Shown: piece after piece, positions 43,901 through 53,500 of the stretch
Layout: each line of letters opens with the position of its first letter
Position numbering within the stretch: position 1 is the first letter of the stretch
NCBI GenBank assembly: GCA_003134695.1
Contig: PLCB01000026.1
Coordinates: forward strand, 196,045 to 260,044
Length of the DNA stretch: 64,000 nt
Direction of reading: 5' to 3'
Origin: Candidatus Zemynaea palustris
GTDB lineage: Bacteria; Vulcanimicrobiota; Vulcanimicrobiia; Vulcanimicrobiales; Vulcanimicrobiaceae
Translations under genes and position numbers: made by a program
Notes under the pieces: model-generated
The model's input: the letters and a program-made list of their open reading frames with translations, nothing else
Told to the model about the DNA's origin: nothing
Database searches by the model: none

Positions 43901-44618
43901 GAAAATTCGTGAACAGGTCGTTGAGGTCGCGTTGCGTTCGCGACGGGTCCGTCACGTACATGAAGACGACCGGCAGCGAGTTCGGGTCGGCCTTCTGGAT
44001 CTGCGGCGGCTGAAGGCTCGGATCGTTCGGCAGTTGGTTGGAGATGCGCGCGATCTGTTGCTGAATATCGGTGGCAGCGACATTGATGTCGGTTCCGAAC
44101 TTGAAGATCGCGCGGACGACGGTCTGTCCCTGATACGAATCCGATTGCAGATAGTCGATTCCCGAGACGCGCGCGACCGCGTTTTCGATCGGTCGTGTGA
44201 CCGTCGATTCCATCGTCGCCGGCGCGACGTTCCCGTAGTTGACCGTTACCGAAATGACGGGCGGCTGAAAGGTCGGGAGTAGGTCGATCGGCAGACGCGG
44301 AAACGCAAAAATGCCGAGGACGACGATCGCCAGCGCGAGCATGGTGACCGTAACGCGCCGCGTGACGGCGAACTTGGCGACTGGGGCGGCTTCGTGGTCG
44401 CGGTCGGACAGAGCGGACTCTCCGGTTTTGGAGGACGTCAGATGGCCTGGGCTCTTCGTCGGCAGTCTGCTGGATTCGTCCCCGGCGAGGGGTCGGCGCC
44501 TGAATTTCGCGCGACGACCCTTGTTGTTTCTGAAACCGGCGTGATATGGTAGGTGAGTTTTTCCGGCAGGTGAAACGGCCGGATGACTCGTGCGGAGCCG
44601 TACTCGCGCACGACCCAC
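40962..44618 (-). CDS. RND family multidrug efflux transporter
   Basis: Inner-membrane pump of the AcrB/MdtB type, driven by protons. Up to 1218 residues. It shows FAVTRRVTVTMLALAIVVLG (first helix), GIDYLQSDSYQG and GMALSVGLIVDDAVVVIENI with adjacent acidic residues in helix 4, and GICVKNAILVIEFT. A ~60-residue Ser/Gly/Thr-rich insertion occurs in the second periplasmic domain (about residue 900), unusual for the family. Start uncertain: GTG at 44618 gives a long non-conserved leader; real translation may begin near 44411 (CTG). No membrane-fusion partner gene is adjacent. Confidence 0.92.
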   Translation of the reverse strand: MGRARVRLRTSHPAVSPAGKTHLPYHAGFRNNKGRRAKFRRRPLAGDESSRLPTKSPGHLTSSKTGESALSDRDHEAAPVAKFAVTRRVTVTMLALAIVVLGIFAFPRLPIDLLPTFQPPVISVTVNYGNVAPATMESTVTRPIENAVARVSGIDYLQSDSYQGQTVVRAIFKFGTDINVAATDIQQQIARISNQLPNDPSLQPPQIQKADPNSLPVVFMYVTDPSRTQRDLNDLFTNFLADEFSAIPGVGSAFVTGGQTRAIMVEPDQKLLAGYGLTNNSIIQTISTQNVDNPAGIIAIGPNEFGIRTSQLYRSADELANTVATVKNGAPIYLRDVARVTDSIEEQRIFTRLDGIPALRMGISAQPDANVVSVANGIYAKMAELQRRYPTMHFQPVLEQRGFILEAINALEHTAIFGAVLAVLIILLFLHAWRSTVIVAISLPIAVLGTIFALYITHQTLNTMTLGGMALSVGLIVDDAVVVIENIFRHLDEGDSPLDAARNATTQIFSAVFSSSVTVITVFVPLLLIPGLQGLIFGPFALTVMTAVAISLLVAVTTVPMLSSIFLKPADAHIKNRFSIRFDEVYDRFENWYRNVLGWAIERPGPILGTGVLLLVISVTLVKVGIVKTEIFPASDSRFTRFDVRLPNGSALASTNRVAKLVEAAFRSDPRVIGVGVTVGSAFGGGGARQITNQAQFSVILREGIEGPKATAFVNEWQRRLGGSATRPGPGAAAPTPAPNVSPQVLAERRALRKALVGTTIRGRTIDILQQQVTQGADSLQVQIFGPDVDKLYDLAQGAITQLALIPGVIRPDTNVSPTQPEVDVRIDRRKAAQYGFTTADVATDIATATSGTIASYYLINGVQYPIMVEAPPAQRRSFDSIATLQLTPPSGGGSSSTASGSVTPGGSSGPTTSTTGSTGGSGSSGSGILSGNNPIGTTGNAGTAQTLGSVPLGALAQVVNGVGPSQISRQNKQRRIDINATVLGHPLGEVVDEAGKIMATYPLPAGYRWDFGPSIKQNTDTFSSMALVVILAILLIYMLLASQFESFIDPFAIMMAVPFAAIGIIGGLLVTHRAFGLTAFIGSLMLVGICVKNAILVIEFTKQMRRAGMGPVEALLHAGPRRLRPILMTTLATIGGMLPLALGIEAGSSTQAPLGTVVVGGLITSTMLSLLFVPTLYLWLVRNVESRFTAKPPRLFPTTPPPTPPLPTKREPAGVYK

Positions 44619-44676
44619 TGCCCCGAGAGGGGCCGTTCGTCTCGGCTCGAGGCGACGTCCGGAGAGGGAACGACCA

Positions 44677-44970
44677 ATGACGACTGACTACGAAGTAACT
44701 TATATTATGCGCCCGTCCTTGGAGGAGGCTGAGATTGACGTGAAAGTCGATCAGGTGGCCAAGGTCCTCAAGGACAACGGCGGCCAGCTGGTCGGTGAGA
44801 TCGAGAAGATGGGCAAGCGCCGCCTGGCCTATGAGATCGACGACGTCCGGGAAGGTTACTATGTCGTCATGAAGTTTAAAAGCGAGCCTGCGACCGCGAA
44901 AGAGCTCGAGCGGCAGCTGCGCCTGAACGAAGACGTGATGCGCGCGCTGTTGATCAACGTCAACGGATAA
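44677..44970 (+). CDS. rpsF: Small ribosomal subunit protein bS6
   Basis: 97 residues, typical length. TTDYEVTYIMRPSLEEAEID, GKRRLAYEIDDVREGYYVVM and LRLNEDVMRALLI are characteristic. It binds 16S rRNA together with bS18. ATG 44677, preceded by GGAGAGGG. First gene of the conserved block rpsF-ssb-rpsR-rplI. Confidence 0.97.
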   Translation: MTTDYEVTYIMRPSLEEAEIDVKVDQVAKVLKDNGGQLVGEIEKMGKRRLAYEIDDVREGYYVVMKFKSEPATAKELERQLRLNEDVMRALLINVNG

Positions 44971-44983
44971 GAAAGGCACACAC

Positions 44984-45424
44984 ATGGCAGGGAGCTACAA
45001 TCGCATCGTCCTCGTCGGGAACCTGACCCGCGACCCCGAGATTCGCTACGTCGACGGCGGCGGAAAAGCCGTCACCAAGTTCGCCCTCGCAGTCAACCGG
45101 CGCACCAAAGCGGGCGACGAAGCGATGTTCATCGACATCGTCGCCTGGGATCGCCTCGGCGAAATCTGCAATCAGTATTTGAAGAAAGGGATGTCGGCGC
45201 TGGTTGAAGGTCGGCTCGCAATCCGTAAATACGAAACCAAGGAAGGCGAGAAACGCACCGCCGTCGAGGTCGTCGCCTCCGACATGCAGATGCTCGACAA
45301 GCGCGCGGCGGGCGGTAACGGCGACGGCGGCTCGTACGGATCGCGCGCGAGCGCGGTTGCCGGTGCCGGCGCTGCGGCCGGAGAGGGCACCGAAGAAGAA
45401 GCCGGCGACGAGATTCCGTTCTAA
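44984..45424 (+). CDS. ssb: Single-stranded DNA-binding protein
   Basis: 146 residues with the OB fold: NRIVLVGNLTRDPEIRYVDG, FALAVNRRT, FIDIVAWDRLGEICNQYLKK. The C-terminus ends DEIPF, the acidic tip that recruits partner proteins. The spacer between is Gly-rich. It begins 13 bases after rpsF. Protects single strands in replication and repair. Confidence 0.97.
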   Translation: MAGSYNRIVLVGNLTRDPEIRYVDGGGKAVTKFALAVNRRTKAGDEAMFIDIVAWDRLGEICNQYLKKGMSALVEGRLAIRKYETKEGEKRTAVEVVASDMQMLDKRAAGGNGDGGSYGSRASAVAGAGAAAGEGTEEEAGDEIPF

Positions 45425-45612
45425 ACGAAGACGGGATCGAGCGCGGCCGGCGACCGGCGGCTATTCCTCCTTGCCGGTCGGTGGCTTTTGGGTTACTATC
45501 GTTTGGTTTCCCAAATCCAGCCTTTGAGCCGGTCGTGGCGCGGAGCTACGTGTGTAGGGTTGCGGGCCCGCCAGGCCACGCAGCCGACTCCACCTACATT
45601 TGAAAGAGAGCT

Positions 45613-45867
45613 ATGGCAGCCAATCCGAAAAAACGCGCCGCCGCGAAAAAAGAGCGACGCCCAAAACGCAAGACTTGTACCTTCTGCGCGGACAAGGTGA
45701 CCGAGATCAACTATAAGGACGTCGGACGTCTGCGCAAATACGTCTCCGAGCGCGGAAAGATCCTGCCGCGCCGGATCTCCGGTAACTGTGCGAAGCACCA
45801 GCGCGCGCTCACCGTCGCCGTCAAACGCGCGCGCATCATCGCTTTCCTCCCCTTCGTCGCCGAGTAA
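45613..45867 (+). CDS. rpsR: Small ribosomal subunit protein bS18, Cys-containing form
   Basis: 84 residues. [33 protein letters not shown] and the family C-terminus are standard. CTFC near residue 22 and CAKH near 58 form the zinc-binding set found in the zinc-containing variant. A ~190-base gap after ssb separates it from the first two genes; ATG follows GAAAGAG. Confidence 0.96.
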   Translation: MAANPKKRAAAKKERRPKRKTCTFCADKVTEINYKDVGRLRKYVSERGKILPRRISGNCAKHQRALTVAVKRARIIAFLPFVAE

Positions 45868-45871
45868 CGCC

Positions 45872-46324
45872 ATGAAAGTCATCTTGATGAGCGACGTCAA
45901 GTCGCTCGGCTCCGCCGGAGCCGTCCTCGACGTCGCCGACGGTTACGCCCGTAACTTCTTGCTTCCGAAAGGTCTCGCCGCCGAGGCTTCGTCAGGCTCG
46001 CTCGCGCTGCTCGATCAGAAACGGCGCGCGAAGGCGCGTCGCGACGCGGAGGATCTCGCTAACGCCAAAGAACTCGCGGCGAAACTCGAGGCCGCGCAGG
46101 TGAGCGTTCCGGCCAAGAGCGGAGGAAACGGGAAGTTGTTCGGCTCGGTGACCAACTCGAACGTCGCGGAGGCGATCTTGCGTGAGCTCGGGATCGAAAT
46201 CGACCGGCACAAGATCGAGTTGCCCGACAACATCAAAACGCTGGGCAGCTACACGGCCGAGATCCGCCTCGGCAAGAATCTCGTCGCCAAGACTACGGTA
46301 AAGGTCGTCTCGGCCGAGAACTGA
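45872..46324 (+). CDS. rplI: Large ribosomal subunit protein bL9
   Basis: 150 residues. The N-terminal domain KVILMSDVKSLGSAGAVLDV and DGYARNFLLPKGLA (rRNA binding) is followed by the long connecting helix and the C-terminal domain GKLFGSVTNSNVAEAIL. Starts four bases after rpsR. Confidence 0.97.
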   Translation: MKVILMSDVKSLGSAGAVLDVADGYARNFLLPKGLAAEASSGSLALLDQKRRAKARRDAEDLANAKELAAKLEAAQVSVPAKSGGNGKLFGSVTNSNVAEAILRELGIEIDRHKIELPDNIKTLGSYTAEIRLGKNLVAKTTVKVVSAEN

Positions 46325-46329
46325 GCCAC

Positions 46330-48246
46330 ATGAAGGTCGCGAACCAAGCCTACGTCGCACGTTTTCGCCGCAAGGCCGGCGGAGACGAAGGGATGCGCCG
46401 CTACGTTGCGGCGCTCTACGACGTGCTGTCGAACACGATCGGGTCCGACAAACTGGTGCTGCGCGCCGGCAAACTCAACGCGCTCAAGATGATGCGCTCG
46501 CCGCTATTACCCGAACGCGTCCTCGCATTGCAGCGCTTGGTCTTTGAAGATCCGACGCTCGATCGACTGCCGCAAGCGGGGAAATATCGAGATGTCATTG
46601 CCGAGATCGAGGACGGGCTCGCCGACCTGGTCGCGCAGCGCAGCGTCGAAGACAAGATCGGCACGAAGGTCAACGTCAAGATGGCCGAGCGTCATCAGGA
46701 GTATCTTAAAGATCTCAAACTCGAGGCGCTTCGCGAAGACGGCGGTCCGGAGACGCCGGCGACCCAAAAGCGGCTCGAAGAACTCGAAGCGCTCGACAAG
46801 CGAAAGCTCGCGGCGTCGGCGCTGCAGTTACTGCGACCGAGTGCGCTCGCTCAAGTCGTCGGTCAGGAACCTGCGATCCGCTCGCTCCTCGCGAAGATCT
46901 CGTCGCCGTATCCGCAGCACGTGATTCTGTACGGTCCGCCTGGCGTTGGAAAGACGACCGTTGCGCGGCTCGCGCTCGAAGTCGCGAAGCGCCGCGACTA
47001 CACGCCGTTCGCCGAAGATGCGCCGTTCGTCGAAGCGAGTGGTGCGACGCTGCGCTGGGATCCGCGCGAGACGACCAACCCGCTCTTGGGGAGCGTCCAC
47101 GATCCGATCTATCAAGGTACCCGTCGCGAATTCGCCGAGACCGGAATCCCCGAACCGAAACTCGGTCTGGTCACCAAAGCGCACGGCGGCGTGCTGTTCA
47201 TCGACGAACTCGGCGAGATGGATGCGACGCTGCAGTCGAAGTTGCTCAAGGTCCTCGAGGATAAACGCTTCGTTTTCGAATCGTCGTATTTCGACGCCGC
47301 CGATCCGAGCGTTCCGGCCTACATCAAGAAGCTCTTCCGCGACGGCGCGCCGGCCGACTTCGTGCTGATCGGCGCGACGACGCGCGACCCCGAGGAGATC
47401 GACGCCGCGATTCGCTCGCGTTGTGCCGAGGTCTACTTCGAGCCGCTCTCCGAGCCACGGATTCGCGAGATCGTCGTGGGTGCCGCCCGGCGTTTGGGCG
47501 TCAAACTCGGGCGCACCGTCCCAAAGATGATCGCCTCGTACACCATCGAGGGCCGCAAAGCGGTCCAGATCCTCGCCGACGCGTTCGGTCATGCCATCGA
47601 GCGAGCCGGCAAGTCCAAGACGATCTCCGAGGCCGACGTCGTCGAGGTGGTGCAGGCCGGGCGGATGGTCCAGCACACGCCCGTGCGCGCGCGGCGCGGG
47701 CGAGAGGTGGGGAAAGTCTTCGGCCTCGGCGTCTCGCATCACGTCGGGAGCCTGATCGAGATCGAGGCGGTCGCCTTTCCGTCCGCCGAGCGGCACAAGG
47801 GCTCGATTCGCTTCAACGAGACGGCCGGCTCGATGGCGAAGGATAGCGTCTTCAACGCCTCGTCGGTCGTGCGCGCGGTCGCCGGCATCGACCCGCTCGA
47901 CTACGACCTGCACGTGAACATCGTCGGCGGCGGCGACATCGACGGACCGTCGGCCGGGCTTGGGATCTTTCTTGCGCTGTATTCGGCGCTGACCAAGACG
48001 CCGGTTCCTCAGGACGTCGCGCTAACGGGCGAGCTTTCTATTGCCGGAAAGGTCCGCGCCGTCGGCGGCGTAATCGAGAAGGTCTACGCCGCGAGGCAGG
48101 CGGGGATGCGGCTCGTGCTGATTCCAAAGGAAAACGAACGGGAGATTCGGGCCGGAACCACCGGCATAGAAATCGTCCCGGTCCAGAACGTCGACGAGGC
48201 GCTCGCCGCGCTCCTTTCCGTGCGCAAGCACCGGACGAAACGCTGA
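46330..48246 (+). CDS. Lon-family ATP-dependent protease (LonB/LonC-like)
   Basis: 638 residues. AAA+ domain with Walker A YGPPGVGKTT (about residues 200-210) and Walker B VLFIDELGEM (~294), then an S16 protease domain with Ser541 (DGPSAGLG) and Lys584 (GGVIEKVYAA), the catalytic dyad. The long N-terminal substrate domain of classical Lon is absent; instead there is a ~180-residue helical region. This places it with LonB/LonC-type shorter proteases. Starts six bases after rplI and overlaps dnaB by one base. Confidence 0.9.
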   Translation: MKVANQAYVARFRRKAGGDEGMRRYVAALYDVLSNTIGSDKLVLRAGKLNALKMMRSPLLPERVLALQRLVFEDPTLDRLPQAGKYRDVIAEIEDGLADLVAQRSVEDKIGTKVNVKMAERHQEYLKDLKLEALREDGGPETPATQKRLEELEALDKRKLAASALQLLRPSALAQVVGQEPAIRSLLAKISSPYPQHVILYGPPGVGKTTVARLALEVAKRRDYTPFAEDAPFVEASGATLRWDPRETTNPLLGSVHDPIYQGTRREFAETGIPEPKLGLVTKAHGGVLFIDELGEMDATLQSKLLKVLEDKRFVFESSYFDAADPSVPAYIKKLFRDGAPADFVLIGATTRDPEEIDAAIRSRCAEVYFEPLSEPRIREIVVGAARRLGVKLGRTVPKMIASYTIEGRKAVQILADAFGHAIERAGKSKTISEADVVEVVQAGRMVQHTPVRARRGREVGKVFGLGVSHHVGSLIEIEAVAFPSAERHKGSIRFNETAGSMAKDSVFNASSVVRAVAGIDPLDYDLHVNIVGGGDIDGPSAGLGIFLALYSALTKTPVPQDVALTGELSIAGKVRAVGGVIEKVYAARQAGMRLVLIPKENEREIRAGTTGIEIVPVQNVDEALAALLSVRKHRTKR

Positions 48247-49622
48247 TGGCGACGCTCGCACCGGCCGGCGCCGGCAACGTCGACCGCATCCCGCCCAACA
48301 ACCTCGAAGCCGAGATGGCGGTGATCGGCTCGGTCATGGTCGATCGCGAGATGATGGCGATCGTGAGCGAGGTCGTGCAGCCGAACGATTTTTACGCGCA
48401 CGTGCACGAATCGATCTATACGTCGCTCCTGCAACTGTACGAGCGCGGCGAGCCGCTCGACAAGGTAACGCTCGCCGAGGACTTGCGGCGGCGCAACATG
48501 CTCGACAAAGTCGGCGGCATCGCCTACTTGAGCTCGTTGATGGACACCGTTCCGACGGCAGCCTCGGCCGAATACTACGCAAAGATCGTTCGCGAGAAGT
48601 CGACCTTGCGCTCGCTGATCCACGCCGGAACCGTGATCACGCAAGCCGGCTACGAGAACGAAGAAGACGTCGACGGCGCGCTCGATCGCAGCGAGCAGAT
48701 CGTCTACGAGATCGGCCGCCGCCAGCGGCGCGGCGAGTTCGTCCCAATCTACAAACTGCTCAAAGGCACTTTCGAGCAGATCGATCGCCTCTATCATAGC
48801 CATGGCGATCGTACCGGGATCACCTCGGGCTTCCGCGACATCGACGAGTACACGGCCGGCTTCCAGCCCGGAAATCTCATCATTTTGGCGTCGCGCCCCG
48901 CGATGGGGAAAACTTCGATGGCGCTGACCATGGCCGTCGCCGCGGCACGCGAAGCGCAGAAGCCGATCGCGTTCTTCTCGCTCGAGATGACGAGCGACGA
49001 ATTAGTGCAGCGGCTCCTGTCGGCGGAAGCGCGCATCGACTCGCAGGCGCTGCGTCGTGCGAAGATCGAGGACCACCAGTGGGAGAAGATCTCCGAAGGG
49101 ATGAGCGTCCTCTCGCAGATTCCGATCTACATCGACGACTCGGGATCGATCACCGTTACCGAGATTCGTAGCCGCTGCCGGCGCCTGCAATCCGGCGAGG
49201 GTCTCGGCGCCGTCTTCATCGATTACTTGCAGTTGGTGCGACCGGCCACGCTCTCGCGCAATCAAACGCGCAACGATGAATTGTCGGAGATTTGCCGGTT
49301 GCTCAAGGCAACGTCGAAGGATCTGAGCGTGCCCATCATCGCGCTCGCGCAATTGAACCGCGGCGTCGAATCGCGCAACGACAAGCGCCCGATGCTTTCA
49401 GATTTGCGCGATAGCGGAGCAATCGAGCAAGAAGCCGACATGGTCAGTTTCCTGTATCGCGACGCCTACTACAATCCGGAGAGTGCGCCGGAGCCGGACC
49501 TGACCGAGTTCATCATCGCCAAACAACGCAACGGTCCGACCGGGATGGTAAAGCTCCGCTTCCTCAAAGAGCACACGCTGTTCGTCCCATACGGCGAAGC
49601 TTCGTACTACAGCCTTCCTTAA
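48246..49622 (+). CDS. dnaB: Replicative DNA helicase DnaB
   Basis: 458 residues. The N-terminal domain (PPNNLEAEMAVIGSVMVDRE) binds primase/loader. The RecA-like motor has ASRPAMGKTSMAL (Walker A near 220), FFSLEMTSDELVQRLL and IDYLQLV, plus the closing IIAKQRNGPTG. Unwinds the chromosome at replication forks. The order rplI-dnaB is conserved in many bacteria; here lon lies between. Confidence 0.97.
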   Translation: MATLAPAGAGNVDRIPPNNLEAEMAVIGSVMVDREMMAIVSEVVQPNDFYAHVHESIYTSLLQLYERGEPLDKVTLAEDLRRRNMLDKVGGIAYLSSLMDTVPTAASAEYYAKIVREKSTLRSLIHAGTVITQAGYENEEDVDGALDRSEQIVYEIGRRQRRGEFVPIYKLLKGTFEQIDRLYHSHGDRTGITSGFRDIDEYTAGFQPGNLIILASRPAMGKTSMALTMAVAAAREAQKPIAFFSLEMTSDELVQRLLSAEARIDSQALRRAKIEDHQWEKISEGMSVLSQIPIYIDDSGSITVTEIRSRCRRLQSGEGLGAVFIDYLQLVRPATLSRNQTRNDELSEICRLLKATSKDLSVPIIALAQLNRGVESRNDKRPMLSDLRDSGAIEQEADMVSFLYRDAYYNPESAPEPDLTEFIIAKQRNGPTGMVKLRFLKEHTLFVPYGEASYYSLP

Positions 49623-49637
49623 GCCGCGGGCCGCGGC

Positions 49638-50192
49638 TTAGAGGGGCTTGGCTTCGACGATTTCGTGGACTTCGGGATCGCCGATCCCGTGACGCAGATA
49701 CGACCGCGATAGGTGCACGTACTCGGGTCCGGCGTGATCGACCCAGCCGACCGCGACGCCTTCGAGTTTCTTTTTGACCTGCGCCGGGGCGCCGGCGGCG
49801 ACCGTCTCGGGCGGAATCTTCGCGTTCGCGCCGACCACGCTGCCGGCGCCGACCAGCGCGCGGCGGCCGACCGTCGCGCCGTTGAGGATGACGGCGTTGG
49901 TGCCGATCAGCGCGCCGTCTTCGATCACGCAATCCTCCATGAACGCGCAGTGCCCGATCGTGACGTCGTCCCCGATGAGCGTTTGACTATTTTCGCTGAC
50001 GTGCAGGACGGCGTTGTCTTGCACGTTGCTGCGTGCGCCGATGCGAATGAAGCCGTTGTCGCCGCGGATCACGGTGCCGAACCAAATGCTCGCTTCTTCA
50101 CCGACCTCGACGTTGCCGATGAGCACGGCCGTCGGGGCGACGAAGGCCGACGGATGGACGCGGGGAGACTTTCCTTTGTATTCGATGAACAT
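49638..50192 (-). CDS. Gamma-carbonic-anhydrase-like hexapeptide protein (third metal ligand replaced)
   Basis: 184 residues forming a left-handed beta-helix of hexapeptide repeats (AVLIGNVEVGEEASIWFGTV, VIEDGALIGTNAVI). The zinc site of gamma-class enzymes uses three His; His64 (AVLHVS) and His81 (IGHCAF) are present, but the third, expected five residues after His81, is Glu86 (CAFMEDC). Whether this still binds metal is doubtful. Related PaaY/YrdA proteins lack or retain activity variably. Function as carbonic anhydrase is therefore open. Confidence 0.9.
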   Translation of the reverse strand: MFIEYKGKSPRVHPSAFVAPTAVLIGNVEVGEEASIWFGTVIRGDNGFIRIGARSNVQDNAVLHVSENSQTLIGDDVTIGHCAFMEDCVIEDGALIGTNAVILNGATVGRRALVGAGSVVGANAKIPPETVAAGAPAQVKKKLEGVAVGWVDHAGPEYVHLSRSYLRHGIGDPEVHEIVEAKPL

Positions 50193-50251
50193 GTTCTCTC
50201 CTCGGCGAAACGGGGTCCGATGCTTTTGCCGCCCGCTTGCCCTGTACCCGC

Positions 50252-50521
50252 ATGAGCGCGCATCGTCATAAGACGCCGTTGCGGGGCGTCAAGGTCACCC
50301 CGCACCCGCGAGCCGACGATCCGCTCTACACGAGCGTCAACTACGCGTACGCGGGGAAGACCGGCCACGTCCACGAGGTCGTCACAATCGGCGGCCGCGA
50401 GTTGGCCAAAGTCGGCTTCGACGATCGCAAGATCGTGTATTACTTGCTCGACGATCTCGAGACGGACGACTCGGCTGCGCGCGGCACCTTCCACGACGGC
50501 GATCGCACGCCGACAGAATGA
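50252..50521 (+). CDS. Small conserved-looking protein of unknown function
   Basis: 89 residues from the ATG at 50252 (a TTG at 50237 is a possible alternative). The sequence is polar and His-rich at the start (SAHRHKTPLRGVKV), with a beta-strand segment HVHEVVTIGGRELAKVGFDD and VYYLLDDLE. No cysteines or membrane segments. It diverges from the carbonic-anhydrase-like gene by about 60 bases. Confidence 0.6.
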   Translation: MSAHRHKTPLRGVKVTPHPRADDPLYTSVNYAYAGKTGHVHEVVTIGGRELAKVGFDDRKIVYYLLDDLETDDSAARGTFHDGDRTPTE

Positions 50522-50580
50522 ACGCGGTCCAAGCGCGTCTCAGCGTTCCTTAAGCCGGATTTGCTAGCCTACGGCCAGCC

Positions 50581-53500
50581 ATGACCCGCTTTCGCGCCGC
50601 CATCGTTGCCGTCGTGCTCGCCCTGGCCTCAACCGTCGGCTCGGCGGTCCCCGTCGCGGCGCAAAGCGATCTCGGCGAGATCGACATCACCGTTATCGAC
50701 GCGTCGACGCAAAAGCCGCTCGCCAATGCGCGCACGGTCTTGCTGGGTCCTCAGACCGCGAGCTCGCTCACGACGGCGGCCGGCGCGATTCATTACATCG
50801 ACGTCCCGATCGGTATCTACCGGATTCGCGTGCAGCGCCAGGGGTACGATCCCGGCGTCACGCGCGAATTCGACGTGCTCCCGGATCGTGCGGTCGAGAT
50901 TCGCATCGAACTTGCCAAACGCGCGCCGCGTACGGGCAGCCCCGGTCCCCTCCCCTCACCGGGCCCCGATAGCAGCGGGCTGAAAACGATCGCCGTCGTG
51001 GCGGCGCGCGCACACATCGAGATCAACTCGGTCGATATCGCCGAGAACAGCCCGATGCGCCGTCTCTCGGATTCACTGACCGATGCGCTCGACAAACTCG
51101 CCGGCGTCACGGTGACGAGCGACGCGACCGATCCGTCGAGCGCGATCACGATCTCACTTCACAATCAAGACGAATCGCAGACGGCCCTCACGCTCGACGG
51201 GATCCCGCTCTCGGCGCCCGGCGTCGCCGGCAATTTGCGCGGCATCGGCTCCGATCTCTTCTCGGGTTCGCGCGTAAGTTTCTCTCCGCAAGCCGGCAGC
51301 TTGGGCGGCAGCGTCAATTTCCGAACGCTCGAACCGACGCAAGCGTTCCAAGCTCGCACCAGCGGCACCACCGGAACGTTCGACCGGTCGAACTACTCGC
51401 TCGCCGCAACCGGCTCGCTCGGCAGCCTGGGGCTTGCGCTGCAGCATACGTGGCGTGGCGCGAACAGCCCGCTGACGTTCCAAGACTACGAAGATCAAAG
51501 CGGCTTGACCTATCCGCATGAGGGCGAGTCGACCCAGCTCGGCGATTTCGTGAAGTTCCGCTACCGCGTCAACGATGACCGCACGACGATTACCGGAACC
51601 GCGCTCTCCAACAATCGCGACGCGTCCGCGATCTGCGCGCGTGACGTGACGACGCTTCCCTGCGGGATCGGTCCCGACAACCGTTCCTTCGGTCGTTACG
51701 GTTTCGCGTACACCACGATTCAATCGCTCGTAGGCAACATCCAAACCACGCTCTCGGGATATACCAATGCGAGCAATCAGACGACGGACTACGTCAACCG
51801 CTTCGTACTCGACCCGACCAACAACTACCAGCCGACCCTCGACCCGTCGCTGGCAGATAACGTATCGACGACGCGAGGGATCGTAGCGAGTGCCGCGATC
51901 GCGCAGGGCAATCACACCTTCACGCTTTCGGGCACGACCTACTCGGCGCTCTCGACGTCGACACCCCTCGCGGGTTCGCAATTCGAGGTTCCGTTTACCA
52001 ACGCGGCCTCGTCGACGTCGTACAAATTCGCCGATAACATCAAGTCGAACGATCGGCTGACGATCACGCCCCAGGTTTCGCTAGCCGACACGACGGGGCT
52101 CGGTGCGTCGTTTTTAGGCGGCGTCGCGCTGTCGTGGCAGCCCCAGCCGGCCAACGCGTTCTCTTTCTCGCTCAACGTCGGCAGTTCGCAGCCGAACCTC
52201 AACGCGAATCGCTCGTACTCGGATCCGAACGCCGCACGCTTCGACTGCGGCGCGCAGACGGCGATCGTGAGCGGACCCGGCGACACGGGCAGCGGCACCC
52301 GGCAATCGGCGACGGTACTCAACCTGGGCTGGTCGCACCAATTCAACGGCGGCGCGTTGGTGACGGTGAGCGCGTTCAGCCAGGTCCAATCGGGGCAAAT
52401 CATCAGCGCCCTCATCCAGGAGCCGGCATCGTTCTATCCGGCGGGTTACTTGCCCATCCTGTTTCAAGCCTATCGCGCGCCGACGGTTTGCGGCGTGAGC
52501 GCAGCGGCGCCGACGGTGTATGCGCAGGAATCAGTCGCGGGGACGCGCCGCGTCTATCAAGGTTTCGATCTCAGTGGACGCTTCGCGCTGTCCAAATACG
52601 TTCAGATTCTCCCCACCTATTCACTCAATCTCGCGACCTTGACCGCTGCGAGCGCGCGCCTGCAAGACGGCCCGTCGACGAGCATCGTCGGGATGCAACT
52701 GCCGGGCCGGCCGATCCACCGTGCCGGCGTCACGCTCGACGGCCTGCTGCCCCGCAGCGGCATCGAGATGCTCGCCAACGCGCAATTCACGGGTGCAAAC
52801 AACAACCAGAATCTGGGGCCCTACGTCAACGTGAGTTTCGGCGTTTCGCACAAATTCGGCCCCGGCCAAATCACACTGTTCGAGAACAACGCCTTCGGCA
52901 CGTACGCCGGCGACTTTGCGAGCGACACGTTTGCGGCCCCGCGGGTGCTTTCGAACGGGCTTCCGTTCATGACCGCGGCAACTCCGCTGACTCCGCGCAC
53001 GATCTTCCTTTCGTACAGCGCGGCGATCGGCGGTCCGGCGCCTGGACCTGCTTTCAATTCGCTCGGGCGCGGCGCCCGAGTCGCCGCGGCGCCGCAGCCG
53101 ACGCCGAGTGGACGGCCGCGCCAGCAGCGCTTGACCTCGTATCCACCGCCGGCCGGTGTCGACCCACTTTCGTTGGCGAGGGATCGTCCCGGATGCACCG
53201 CGGACCTGCAAACCGCCGGGCAACCGGTGCTCGCAGCGCTGCAGGCGTACGTCACGGCATACGAATCCGGCGCGACGCCGCCGCCGATTCCGAACGTGAA
53301 CGTCACGGCGCATAAAGCGGCCGATGCTACGCTCGGATATTTTCTCGAGTTGCGAGCGAATTTGCCGCGGCCGCCCGGCGCGCAAGGAAACGGCGACGGC
53401 CAAGGCGCGCGCGTTCCACGCGCTCGTGGTGCCGGTGGCGGCGGAGCGGGTGGACTCGGTGGCGGCGGCGGCTTCCCCGGGATGGAAGGCGCTCCAACCG

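Noticed and set aside
42537-44282. Plus-strand reading frames within the RND pump gene
   Set aside because: Asp/Arg-rich shadows of a clearly conserved transporter on the minus strand.
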